Notes: generated by a model not told the origin, from the sequence alone. Counted from the first letter of the stretch, positions 45,031 through 56,165 are shown. The stretch is 64,000 nucleotides of DNA from Isoetes taiwanensis (GCA_021234155.1 JAJEKV010000009.1:12592546-12656545), one strand, 5' to 3'. Numbers and translations: made by a program.

Positions 45031-45539
45031 ATAACATGAATTCAAAAAGATTCAACCTACTAAGTAAACAACCGAATTCCACTTTCCAAATGCAATTAAT
45101 GCAAATTTTATGCCTATTATATTGCATGAATGCCACAAACTTTGAAACTTTTGTTCCATATAAAATAATGAAAGGTTTTTGAGAACATTAATTTTTCTAA
45201 CAAATCTTTTTAGCGCAAGGAATAGATCCCTTTGTAACAAGATCTAAGTATCTGAAACCGTTTCGTTTCTTGTGCTGATAATGACTATACCTTTAGTGTA
45301 TACAAGTCTCCCCGACAACCTAAATAAAATTTACAGCTATTTATTCCATGCTTCCTTTTTCTGCACCAAAAACTGTAACAGAAACTCCTCAAACGTAAGG
45401 ATCTAAGCCATTGTTTGAATTTCTCTGCTTGGACATATTGAAAGTTCAAACTTCTTAGACTGAGGGTAATCAAAGTTGATGGTATTAACAACACGTCCAT
45501 ATGTAAAAGACATGTCATCAAACCATTTGAGTGGTAATA
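45031..45539. other. Spacer, nothing recognised
   Basis: No supported feature. Confidence 0.4.
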
Positions 45540-46600
45540 TTTCTGAATCACTAGAATCTTTCCACAATCTTACGTAGCTTGCCCTTTATGATAAGCTTTA
45601 AGTGGCATCCTTCTGTCCTCGGAAAAACTGAGCAATCTTAAAGATCTATACTTGGATGGGAATCAAATGACTTCTCTGCCAGCCAACATGAGTCATTTTA
45701 CTAGGCTAGCTTATCCACTCTTTCACTTAACAAGAATAAACTCAGTTTTGCCAGCATTGCAAGGGTTGCAATTCCCAACTACGGGCTTACTAGACATATC
45801 CCAAACATATTCCCTTCTAGCATTGAATTAGGCCTGAGTCACCATAGCTTAACAGGGTTGCAAATTGATTTTAGTAGTTTACAGCAGTTGGCAATCCTAG
45901 ACTTCAAAAACAACCTCATAACACTATATAGATTGCAAGGGCTTGGAAGCCTTGCAAGGCTTTCAAAACTGGTCCTTTCCACCAACAGGTTGCAAGGGAA
46001 TAGTAAGGATGGAGTTCTTCCCGTTTCTCTGGTGGATGTTATGATGGACAACAAAAAAATCCCCTTTCTCTGGTGGATGTTACGATGAACAAGAACAAAA
46101 TTACAGATTACCAGACTAAATGAGCAACTTCAGTATTTTGTCACAGCTGAATATGGAAAATAATGATTTCAACTATATGGCATTGCCATAGTTCCAAGGT
46201 TTGGCAATCTCACACTTAGTCACTGTGAATTAAGAGATTAAATTCCAATATGGCTTGCTGCTTTGCAATTGTGGGGTATTGGTACGTGGAGTTTATGAAT
46301 AATACTAGGCTTGGATAACTTATGATGCACAACAATTTGCTAAGTGGTGGCATTCCTTCTAGCCTTGCAAATATGAAATTCTAAATTCTATTAACATGTC
46401 CATCGAAAAATTATCAGGCCATATCCTAAAAGCACTGGAATTTAGAGATACAATTTGGGAAGATTTCAATGCGTCAAATAATAATCTTATTAAGAGGATC
46501 CCAATGGCCTGCCTTCAACAATCTAGAACTATGGGGTTACCCCTTGCCGCCCTATTCAGCTTAGATGCTATAGTCTGTAAATATGGGATCACATAAGATC
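45540..46600 (+). pseudogene. Leucine-rich-repeat receptor-like protein pseudogene
   Basis: Broken plus-strand frames carry plant LRR phrases: LSNLKDLYLDGNQMTSLPAN (near 45635-45690), LQQLAILDFKNNLI and LGSLARLSKLVLSTNRLQGN (45880-46000), IPSSLANMK (near 46355) and ISNASNNNLI-like text FNASNNNLIKRIPM (46465-46510). The typical LxxLxxLxLxxN-x-L pattern identifies an LRR ectodomain of the RLP/RLK type, and FNASNNNLxxRIP resembles the last repeats before the C-cap. Frequent stops and frameshifts and the lack of a transmembrane or kinase part mark it as dead. Confidence 0.75.
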
Positions 46601-46920
46601 CACAATTATAAGTCATGTCAAACTGTAGCAAGACCCAACTAGCGTCTGAAGCACAATTTAATTAAATATGGAAATTTCGTGTTTCCAATTTCCATTGAAA
46701 TTAGTTTCTTCCCTGTTTTCTCACACGTTTAGCAATTAAAATGGCACTATTTAATGAAGAAGCTGCCGTATATCCTTTAAAAACCGCTACATTTAGGATG
46801 ATTTTGCGCAAAAGAAAAGTATGGTGCCATTTACTAAGAAACTAGAAGAAAAAGCATGAAAAATGCAGCGTTAGAAATAAATTTAGGGAAATTATATGTA
46901 CAAAAATGCCAGTTAGACAG
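46601..46920. other. Spacer, nothing recognised
   Basis: No supported feature. Confidence 0.4.
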
Positions 46921-47032
46921 GCAAATAACGCAGTTGCGTCATTTGCTTTAATATAATCACTAAGCAAATGATGTAGTTGCGCCATTTGCTTCAAGGTAAT
47001 GACCAAGCAAATAGCGCAGCTGCGCTATTTGC
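46921..47032. repeat. Three 26-bp palindromes at an exact 43-bp period
   Basis: Units at 46921-46946, 46964-46989 and 47007-47032. Each starts GCAAAT and ends ATTTGC. The third is a perfect 26-bp palindrome centred on GCGCAGCTGCGC; the first (core ACGCAGTTGCGT) and second (core ATGTAGTTGCGC) are near-palindromes. The 17-bp spacers are AT-rich and share TAATMAYYAAGC-like text. No similar array was seen elsewhere in the window. Confidence 0.9.
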
Positions 47033-47139
47033 TTATAGGTAACAGAATTTTGACAAAAAAGTAGTACATCATATAAGATACAATGCCTTTTAATAGGCAT
47101 CACCGAAATGTTCATCAGAGACTTTTTCAAAGCCTGCTG

Positions 47140-49880
47140 AGCTAATTTTACTACAGTCAACTGTCTGTTCCTCATGATCAGCCTGTGAGTTACCACATGC
47201 ACCCGATGCCTCTCCTGCCCCTTGATTAGATCATGATGCCTTCGTCTCCACATCATCACTGGCATGTGAGGTCTCTGCTCCACCAGCACCTTTTAGTCTC
47301 AAAGGTGTGAAGGTGTCAATGGTCACTGGTGCAAGCAAGGGGTGTAAATTGTTGTCGATCCAACCTAGAATGCCTTATATGCATTTGATCTTTTCTATAT
47401 CATGCTCTTATGACACATTAATTATGCCAACATGAAGTGCATCCCTAGAAAAAGATCCAGAAGAGAAGAAATCTAGGACGATGTTACATGGAGGGCAAAG
47501 CTTATCAACGAGGTAGGACGATGTAGCAGGACCAATCTGTTTATGCACCAGATATTCTTCTTCCATACTCTGCTTACTATATTTGTATATGTCATGCAAA
47601 AGCTTCGGCCATATTGTCGCCCTCGCTTCCAATGGCCTCCTTCGGAATAGTAGGAACTGGAGGGGTCTTACGAGGATGATCACCATAGAACCTGAGATCC
47701 AGATCTTCATCAGGCTCTGTAGGCTAGGGAGAAATCTTGATTGCTAGAATGAGAGCTTGTGGTTCTTTTATTCCAGCACTGCCAGAAGGTCCATTTTCCT
47801 CTTCATAAATTCTGATAAATGCTCTGGACCTAGATTCTAGTCTTTCAAGGGCATTAATAAATAGAGTCTTATGCTCCGGCCTGACAAAACACAGAATTTA
47901 GTGTGTCTCTACATCTATCATCTCTGACAATGCATCAAAGAACTTGGCTATGGTCTCATTATTCCAAATTGGAGTAATCTGCCGCGCATCTAAACAGATC
48001 AAGCTGGCAGGCAAAACATATTGTCTGGAAGAATGCCACCGGCTATAACATACTCCAAAAAAAGTCTTGGCAAGTCCTTTTTTGTTTCTGGCTTAAGGAT
48101 TTTTTGAATTGTCTACCCAAGGAAAAGGGCATGTTACCATGGACTCTCTCTTTCAGTATTCCTTCTGACACCCACTTATGGTATATAACACCCTAAGCTA
48201 GAATGGCAGAATCAGCGAAGCCGTCAGATGCCTTCCTTAAGTCTTCAAACTTTCTGTACTTAACGTTGATTTGATCTAAGATGAAGTGCAGTATCTCCTT
48301 CTTCATGTAAACAATAATTCTCAAGTTCTATGATCTGGTCTTGAGAACATTCTCATCCTTATAATCTGCAGTGACTTTAACGTAGATATGATTGCCCTTT
48401 TCCTGCTGATGCTGGTCTTTCGCAATTCTGATACTGTTTTCGCAGGTGGTGTATCTGATCCGCATAAGGCTCCTTGAAAACCATCTTAGCCACAATGTCA
48501 TTTACATTCACGCTGAGCTAAAGAAGATCCAGGTCCGAAATTATCCCAGAACGAACTCTGCATATTCTATATATATAAATCTTTCTAAGTGTATATCTTT
48601 CTAAGTTCAATTCTGGAATCTTCTGTCCCCAGTTTCATGTACACAAGCTGAGAAGCAGAGACGGAATGGTTACCATGGTTTCCTACAAGCTTCAATTCCT
48701 GTGACCATGGCAGTAACTCCTTTGTGTCTGAATCAAAGGGCACGACATCTGCTGGAATGAACACAGAATGTGGATCTTCTGCAAATGACTTGCAGAGTTT
48801 TTTGACATGCTCGGGGTTGATCTCTTGCTCGGGGTTGATGACATGCTCGGGGTTGATGACAATATTAGGTGCTCTTTCTTCTAGATCTCATATGGACACT
48901 CTCCTTGTGTAAATGATGCCGAGTGGAAACATATGGCCGTGCTTTTGAATTTTCTCCAGCGTTTCCTATGCCAATTCCTCCTCTGCATCACGGTCCATTT
49001 TTAGCTTGGAGGGCACCTCGAGATTTGCCATATTTTGCAGCTTCCTTGCCTTGCCCTTTTCGTTTCCTTTTTTCATTTTGCTGGAATGCTCTTAGCTATT
49101 GAACCAACAATCCTGCCCTGTCCAGTAGCCTGTTTGGAGTGACTCATTATTCTTTCTAAACTCTGCCTCACTAGAGATCTGATTGGAGATTGATGTTGTT
49201 TCTCACGTACATTATCTGGAGCATTCTATACATTTTCGTCCTCTCCATTCTTAGGCATCTCTTGGTGGAACTGTTCATGAGCTATTGTTGGTCTTCCGAC
49301 TTTGGCTTGCCTAGCAACAGGTTTTCTCTTCACACCCTTTTTGAAACCTCCCCTTGAAGTCATCTGTTGTCCATGAATGCCGGCATATTGCGTGAGATCT
49401 TTGCTCTGACAATATAAGACACTGAGTTCTTTGATGTGTCCAGAGCTCCTCGCAGTATGCCGAATTCTCTAAGGATTTCCACTATGCCATTGATTTCTGC
49501 AAGCTCCCTAGAATCGCAGGAAGGCAACAATCAACCTTTTCTTTTTGCTGACAATATCTGGTCCTTGATGCTAGAATCCATCATTGTGGGGTCATATGTC
49601 CACCAATCCATACAGTAGATATCAATGCTAGCATTTATGTGATCCTCAATAGTGCACCCAAGAAAGCCAAGTCTCCCCTGTTTCTTGACTTCTCTCATAT
49701 TGATGATGATGCCCATCTGCATCACCGACTCGACCCCTGTCTCTCTAGCTTTGGACTTGACGAGGAGGCAAAGCTCCTGCCTCTTGTCTCCCTTTGCGGA
49801 GTCGATACCTTCTGTCAAAGCTATAGCTCTGACAATGAAGAGAATGAACAAAGCAACAAATTCTAAGTGAAGAGAATGAA
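47140..49880 (-). pseudogene. Decayed coding region of unknown family, ParB-like stretch
   Basis: Minus-strand frames stay open for 60-110 residues at several places (49851-49531, 47710-47408, 47289-46960) but are separated by stops, so the region looks like a dead large ORF. I do not recognise the family. Around 48880-48620 one frame reads INPEHVKKLCKSFAEDPHS...VPFDSD...LKLVGNHGNHSVSASQLVY, whose layout (short strand, helix, then G-N-H-x-x-x-x-A near a hydrophobic helix) recalls the ParB/sulfiredoxin fold; the GNHR Arg is absent. An 18-bp tandem repeat (TGCTCGGGGTTGATGACA) occurs three times at 48806-48860. Confidence 0.4.
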
Positions 49881-49929
49881 TAAAACAACAAATTTAGATG
49901 GCAAAGCACTAATATTTGAGGTTGATATC

Positions 49930-50835
49930 TTAAATAATATGTTCACATAAAATTTTCACCAAAAATTTATTATTATTATGATAGTCAAGTATATTCGGGA
50001 CCAAATCACCCACCAACTTACGTACGCTCTCCTTCAGGGACATGACGTCGTCGGGATCCGGGCCTCTCCAAGTCAGGCGATTCACGATGTCCTTGGGATC
50101 CCGAACCCTCTGGTGATTCATGTCGTCGTCGCCCTCTTGAACGCTATGAGTCCATTGTTTCACTACCTCTTGATCTGGGAAGTAATGAGAATGAGCATCT
50201 TTAACATGCTGCAACCAAAAAAATGTTTGGTACGTAGTGGATATATATTTACCTGTTGAAATCTCCCTCCAAGTTCCTTGCACCAGAAAAATCTGTTCCC
50301 GTCTCATGCCTAGAACAGGAGTCCATACTACGTCTACCGACCTCGATATTCTCGCGGGAACATGGAGGCCGATAATCAACACTATGTCGATGGGGCATAG
50401 GAATTGAAACGTCTGCGGGAGGCTGCCTAACCGGCGTCGGTGTCAAAGAGGCAAAATATCTTTTAATTTGTTCTCTCTCGGTAGGGAGACATGCTTGCGA
50501 GGAAGGCGGGGAGCAGCGGAGGAGCTGCAGAATCACAAATATCACGCAAAAAACAATCCATTTATTTATTATTTTTATAAAAGCTATCTTAATACCCAAA
50601 CCTGCTGCTGTAGTGACAGGTGGAGGTTGGCTACTTGGAACATCAGCACGATTGCCCCTACCTCGTGGAGTCCTCCTCCTATTTTCTCTAAACTCTTCCC
50701 TTTCCTCTACACAACAAATTAAAACTCCATGCATAAACCTACATATCTAATTAGAGGGTAAAGTGTATAAAAACTATATAAATACTTACCTTCGTCTTCG
50801 TCATTCTCCCTACGATTGCGATTACCTTTATTCAT
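49930..50835 (-). CDS. Spliced hypothetical gene, Arg/Gly-rich N-terminus
   Basis: From an ATG at 50835 the minus strand gives exon 1 to 50790 (MNKGNRNRRENDEDE), donor GTAAGT; exon 2 50706-50602 (EEREEFRENRRRTPRGRGNR...), donor GTTTGG; exon 3 from 50493 after a strong pyrimidine tract ending GCAAG, to 50253 (ACLPTEREQIKRYFASLTPT...DFN), donor GTAAAT; and a last exon from 50208 or 50198. The first three junctions keep one frame; the last gives only short continuations in phase, while the longest frame there (HVKDAHSHYFPDQEVVKQWT...) is out of phase, so the 3' end is unsettled. No domain recognised. Neighbouring decayed frames at 47140-49880 lie on the same strand and might be its downstream part. 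Confidence 0.45.
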
Positions 50836-51240
50836 CGCATGCGACGTCTAGTCAACGGTCACATGCCAGGTCACATGCTCGTTGGCGATTACATCGGCAA
50901 AGACGTCGACGACGCATGCATGCATTACAGAATCGTCACGCCGGACGTCGCGATGCGACACCGCGCCGCCAACAACCACACGGCATCCACCGCCGTCCAC
51001 CGGGCGCCGCGCCCACCGGGTGGCATGATTTGCCCGGTCGCCACTGGCATCCACGGCACCCACCCGCATCATCCACGGGCGCCGACGCCACCGGGCGTGA
51101 CAGATTTGCCCGATCCACGATGTCGACGCGATAAAGATGCATGTCGCGATGCGGCGTATCATGCGGCGGACGTCGCATGGTCACGTCAAATGTCACATCA
51201 CGTGACCCAGACGTCGCAACCCCACGTCGCTAAATGACCA
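50836..51240. other. CpG-rich block with repeated GACGTC motifs
   Basis: Sharply GC- and CpG-rich compared with everything around it, starting right at the ATG of the spliced minus-strand gene. GACGTCGC or close forms occur at least four times (for example 50845, 50945, 51168, 51213). Two phrases CCACCGGGYG...GATTTGCCCG repeat at about 51016 and 51090. The ends carry loosely inverted GCGACGTC...GGTCAC text, so it could be a promoter CpG island or a GC-rich non-autonomous transposon. Confidence 0.6.
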
Positions 51241-51489
51241 TTCTCTTGTTGTGTAGAAGTCACCATCTAGCAAATCTATATGGAGAGGTGATCGCTTGAA
51301 GCACAGTTTGACAGGGGCTTTGACTCATGGGCATGGTGGTCATGCCTATGGTCATTTTTCACTTGATTTATAGGAAGATGACTCAAATTTCCACATCGGT
51401 TCGCTTTTTAGGATATTGCATAACTTGGAATTGGTACAAGAGGACAAGGTAGGTGACTTATGTGGAAGCATGGAATAATTTAAGGGCTA
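51241..51489. other. Spacer, nothing recognised
   Basis: No supported feature. Confidence 0.4.
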
Positions 51490-52072
51490 AACTTAGCTAT
51501 TTGGCGATTTTTTAGCACATTTTCAAAAAAACTTGGCTAAAGTAAATGGAAAAAATTGGGAAAAAAATAATAATTTTAGCTTAACTTTTTTCGGGACTGC
51601 ACCAACCCTGGAGTTCTTTAGCCAAATGCTAGAAAGTAAGAGCGTGAAATTTTATAGTGTTTAGCTAAACCATAGAAACTTTTAGAATGAATTTTGGGCT
51701 AGTTTAGCTAACATCATTCTAATTTATATGAAATATATGACTAGTAGTTTAGTTTCTAGCATTATGAATTAATTTGAATCCTAGACTTTACTAGTTAGCA
51801 TTATTTTAGGATGTTTTCACAAAGAAAATGACTAAAATAAGTGGAATATATTGAAAAAAAAAATATAGTAATTTGGTTTACTATTTTCTGTTGGTCACAC
51901 CATAAAAAATTTTGGGATGATGTTTGGGTTAGTTTAGCTAAACGCTAGAAAGTATGAGAGGAAAAATGTATAGAGTTTAGCGAAACCACAGAAAGTTTTG
52001 GGATTAATATCGAGCAAGTTTAGCTAAAGTCGTTCTGGCTAATAAGAAATATGTGATTAGTAATTTATTCCC
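51490..52072 (+). repeat. Tandem duplication, ~290-300-bp units
   Basis: Two diverged copies, about 51490-51770 and 51795-52072, share TTTTCACAAAGAAAA/TTTTCAAAAAAAC, GACTAAAATAAGTGGAA-like text, TTTAGCTAAACGCTAGAAAG, TAGAGTTTAGC-AAACCA and TTTAGCTAA-GTCRTTCT in the same order. The motif TTTAGCTAAA recurs many times. Non-coding. Confidence 0.75.
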
Positions 52073-52104
52073 TGTGTGGAAGTAAGCTTACAAATTGCCA
52101 ATGG

Positions 52105-52479
52105 ATGCAAGCGGTCAAAGACATTAATCCAGTGAAGAATAAAGTAGCTTCTATAGCAGAATTATTGTTAAAGACATCAAGTACAACGAATCCTCGAGTA
52201 TTCAACCCTCTTCCCCGGAATCTCTACTTGCAACTTGAGGCCAAAAATAGATATGTATTTTCGTACTTATCTTATTTGACTTGGCTTAAGGTCTTTGATG
52301 AGATCCAAGTGGGCTTTGCCACATCCATGATGATATCGATGCTTTATTTGGAAATTTTTCAACCTTAGTGAGTTCACCATATGCTTTGACACTACCAGAG
52401 CTACTTTACTTGTTCAGCAAGTGCAATGCAAAATCTCCAATTCTATACGTCATTGATGAAGTCCCAAATTAGAAGGCTT
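52105..52479 (+). other. Unidentified ORF upstream of the copia relic
   Basis: An 87-residue frame (KDINPVKNKVASIAELLLKT...) at 52105-52368. The family is not recognised. It could be part of a gag region but lacks the CCHC knuckle. Confidence 0.2.
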
Positions 52480-53763
52480 TCATGAAGAGATTCATCCCTG
52501 ATAAGGGACAATGCCTGGTTGGTCATACTGAACCATTGAATCCGACGACGACGTCGGAGATTGGTTCTTTTATTTCTTATCAAATTCTTCCTATTCCATG
52601 CTCTATTCGAATGGGAGACAACAATAATCAAGCTGGCATTGGAATTGGTACAATGCGTCTCTCTTTATCTTCAGGCTCTTTCAATTCTATCAAAGATGTT
52701 TTACATGTCCCTTTTTTATACAAAAACTTCTGTCTGTCAGCAAAATTACAGATAATGGCCTACATATTTCCTTCAGCAAAGGCAGATGCTTCATTCAAAC
52801 TGTTGCTCACAAGGTGGTGCTCACAGATGTCAGATCTGGTAATCTCTATCGCTTACTTAATTCTTCTTCTTCTTGCATTTCTTCTCCAGAATGTGCCAAT
52901 CTTGCCACCACCCATTCGTCTGCTCTCACCTTATGGCATAATCGCCTTGGCCATATAGCTCCAGCCCGTCTCCACCTTCTTGCTTCCTCTGGCCATCTTC
53001 CCAAGATCCCGTCTTCCTCTCTGCCCTGTAACACATGTCTTTAGGCCGAAGTAACTCGCAACTCTTTTCCCATCTCGTGCCTCTCGCCGGATTGAACTTA
53101 TTCATGCTGACGTTTGTGGACCATTTAAGCATCCCACTCTTGGAGGAGCCAAATGTCTTCTGGTCTTTCTTGATGATCACATTCGCAAGTTATTCTCCTA
53201 TCTATTACAGGCTAAATCTGAAGTATTCTCTTATTTTGTTCTCTTCCATACCCAAATTGAACGTGCTACTTCTGAAAAAACTTGTCACTCTTCGCACTGA
53301 TGGCGGGGATGAATTCTGCTCCAATGTCTTCTCTCGCGACTGTGCACAACATGGGATTCAGCATGAATTGACCACGCCATATACTCCTGAACAGTGATGT
53401 GTTGCCCTCTCTAGTACTGAAGCAGAATATGTGGCATTGACTCATGCTTCTAAGGAAGCAATTTGGCTTCAACAAATGTGTCTTAAGCTGGGCATTATTT
53501 CCTCAACAGGTCTGCTGATCCATGTGGATAATCAAGGTGCGATTGCCATTGCACGCAATCCGGTTCTTCACCGACGCGTCAAACATATTGATATTCAATA
53601 TCATTTCATTTGCGAACACATTGAGACCTGCATTCTTCGTCTAAAATACTATCCTACAACAACAATGTCAGCTAATATCTTCACCAAGGCCTTGGCTCGT
53701 CTGAAAGATGACCAATTTCTCACTAGTGTTGGTCTACTGCCTCTATCTTCTTCATGCTCCTGA
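52480..53763 (+). pseudogene. Ty1/copia relic with the reverse transcriptase deleted
   Basis: In order: a protease-like part (IKDVLHVPFLYKNFCLSAK, 52695-52750), the gag-pre-integrase box LWHNRLGH (near 52930), integrase text TDGGDEFCSNVFSRDCAQHG ending TPYTPEQ (53298-53395), then directly the RNase H start ALSSTEAEYVAL (53407) and its end HVDNQGAIAIARNPVLHRRV...NIFTKAL (53520-53695). The whole reverse transcriptase, about 1.8 kb in intact elements, is missing at the 53396 junction. Frameshifts and a stop at the junction confirm that it is dead. GAGTGGGGGTC at 53762 looks like its polypurine tract, so the 3' LTR would begin near 53775. Confidence 0.88.
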
Positions 53764-54389
53764 GTGGGGGTCTTACAGGATATGATTTCAGTCACATGAA
53801 GACAGATGGACATGGGAAATCTTCAACTGCTTCTGCATGTCTCCTTCCAGAAATAGACATGATCGTTTAGGGCTTTGCTGCATAAAAGCCCAAGTGATCC
53901 CGTTGTTTCTTCATCGGCTGAAGACGATTCTCATCCAGCAATCTCTTTCTGGTTGTGTTCTCTTGTTGTCTCTTTCTGTTCATCTGCACATGCAGGTTGT
54001 AGTCTTCTCTTTTATCAATCAAATGTCTTTCTAGTTATCATTTGATTGTCTCCTTTCCACATAGATTTGGCTGGGCTTGTGGCCGTATTTGGTGGTGGCG
54101 ATGGCTTCCAGAGGTTAATGTTCTATTTTTTTCTTTTGGTTGGACAATGGTTGCAAGGCGAAATATGAAGCTGCATTTTGCACCATTGGAAGTGGCAGAC
54201 ATATTTCCAATAAAAAAATTTTTTGGTCGATCATGTGGCACAAATGAGGGCATATGGCACAAATAAGGGCATATTCTGCAGATCAATGGCCAGGAAGAAA
54301 AAATGAACATCTAGTGGAAAAGCAGTGTTTATTTGTATACGAATAAAATACCTTGAAAACTAAAACCCTTGCGTACATGAGCTGAATTT
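53764..54389. other. Possible copia LTR remnant and spacer
   Basis: Follows the copia polypurine-like tract; TCTTCTCTTTTATCAATCAA near 54005 resembles the transcribed end of a copia LTR, but no second copy is present to prove it. The rest has no recognised feature. Confidence 0.3.
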
Positions 54390-55835
54390 GTACAGTACAG
54401 TTAATTGAACCATTGGATAGGCCATCATGGAGGGTGAGGATAGCTTTACCCGTGGAAAAGCGGTAGAAAAAGGGCCACATTTAACATATTGGTTTTCTGG
54501 AGATTTATTTCTTCGTTTCATTTGCTAAGTTAGCCTAGATCGTTCGCGGTCGGTGGGTCTAAACCTACACATAGGCTCTCAGCTGGGGCCAGATTCGATA
54601 CAATGGTGCTTCCGGATTTTTTTCTCAGCTAAGTATAAAAATAAGGTCGTCTTAATTCTGAATCATACAATCTGAGTTGCCATGCCAAAACAGACAACTC
54701 AAAATATCGGCCCCACAACTTGGCTAAAAATCTTTCGATGGTGTATGGCTATAATTTTGTGGCCTGCTTCTCGGAACTTGCAAATACAAGTACAAAACAG
54801 TACAATATCAGGCAGCTTCGTCTTTTTTTTTATTCTTTTCACTTCTTTTTCTAGATTATTAGTCCGAAGCAGTCGGGGAAGCAGTTTGCTTAATACATAG
54901 CCATCTCTTGCTTGCGGGTCATCTATTGCTTGCAGATATTTGTGGGTTTCACCTTCTCAGAATTTTCTAAGAATTTTGGTTCTATCTTATATAATCAACG
55001 AAGTCCAGAATAACATCATAGTGAACCTCAAGCTAAAAACTTTAGGGGCGGATTTTCTTCTAGAGGATCACTGACATTTTGATTCAGTTCTGAGCCCAAA
55101 AGGGTCCCTGGAAAACAACATGCTTTCCGTTGAAAAAAAAATGCAAGCTCAGTTTGATGAAGAGAGGAAGGAGATGCAGAAAGTTTTCAACGTTCTTGAT
55201 TTGAATGGAGATGGTTTTATCAGCATTGAAGAGCTGCAGCAACTCATGGCAAAGTTAGACTGTCCTAGCCCTGCAGACGAAGTTCAGCTTATGCTAAAAG
55301 CTGTGGACGAAAATGGGGATGGCTTAGTTGATTTTGAGGAATTTTACTGTTTGTATAAAAGTTCAAACAATGAAGAGGAGGAAGAGCAGGAATTATATCA
55401 AGCTTTCCGTATTTTCGACCGCAATAATGATGGATTCATCTGTGCTCAAGAGCTTCATGCTGTGCTCTCTAATTTAGGATTTATTCAACAACACAAACAC
55501 AAGGTAAGAGAATGTGAGCACATGATAAGAAGGGTGGATTCTGATGGCGATGGTTTGGTAAATTTCACAGAATTTAAGCTCATGATGTCTCCAAGACAAT
55601 CTTCTCCACCCATACCTTCATTCTAAAACTTAGGATGATTGGTGCATCTAATCTTTGTCTTGGAAATGGGATGGTATTATTAGCACTAAAGCTTGTATAT
55701 TCTACAATTTTATTGCAGCGGCCCATTTCTTTTGTTCTACTCAGTGCCCCGTTTGTTTAAGATAATCAGTGCAAAAGTTAATATGGATGTTGAAGATACC
55801 TAGTGAAAAAAAGAAATATATTTTATCACAGATAA
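54390..55835 (+). repeat. Segmental duplication, inverted copy B
   Basis: The partner of 20752-21755, in opposite orientation about 33 kb away. It carries the complete four-EF-hand CML with 3' flank GATACCTAGTGAAAA at 55794. Near 54485-54590 its sequence differs by an insertion or replacement relative to copy A. Confidence 0.88.
55120..55626 (+). CDS. Calmodulin-like protein, short form, four EF-hands
   Basis: A 168-residue frame with four canonical loops: 27-38 (DLNGDGFISIEE), 63-74 (DENGDGLVDFEE), 100-111 (DRNNDGFICAQE) and 140-151 (DSDGDGLVNFTE). It is close to the C-terminal 160 residues of the CML at 12560. Upstream DNA still aligns with that gene's N-terminal extension, but the extension is closed by TGA at 55072-55074 where the relative has TGG (Trp50), and the ancestral ATG is lost. 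The first usable ATG is 55120, giving a calmodulin-sized protein. TATATAAT at 54988 lies inside former coding sequence and is placed to act as a TATA box; that is inference. It could be a shortened working gene or an expressed pseudogene; the clean EF-hands favour the former. Confidence 0.8.
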   Translation: MLSVEKKMQAQFDEERKEMQKVFNVLDLNGDGFISIEELQQLMAKLDCPSPADEVQLMLKAVDENGDGLVDFEEFYCLYKSSNNEEEEEQELYQAFRIFDRNNDGFICAQELHAVLSNLGFIQQHKHKVRECEHMIRRVDSDGDGLVNFTEFKLMMSPRQSSPPIPSF

Positions 55836-56165
55836 TCAGGGACAGTTATGGCACCATTTATATCAAATGACCAGCTACAGTTGTGGCACCAGTTAGCTCT
55901 ATCTAGATGCCCAATTACGACACCAAATAGATTTGTGTAGATACTCAGCTCTGCATAGATAATTACCTTATAAGGCAAGTAATCTAAAGTGACAAAGGCC
56001 TGAAATTCTTGATTTCTTTTTATTGTAAATAAACACCAAGGTTCATAAATTCGTGTACTGACATAGATTTGAAATATTAGCTTCATACATTTGTTCTTAA
56101 ATAGAAACATAGGAGCTTTTATTTAGTTACATATAAATCCAATAAACACAACTCATATACGCAAC
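55836..56165. other. Spacer, nothing recognised
   Basis: A short phrase GTTGTGGCACCA/GTTATGGCACCA and CAGATAATCAG recurs locally. No gene. Confidence 0.4.

Noticed and set aside
50839-51237. 132-residue plus-strand ORF in the CpG-rich block
   Set aside because: Open frames occur on both strands because stop codons are rare in this GC-rich stretch; the translations are low-complexity and match no domain.
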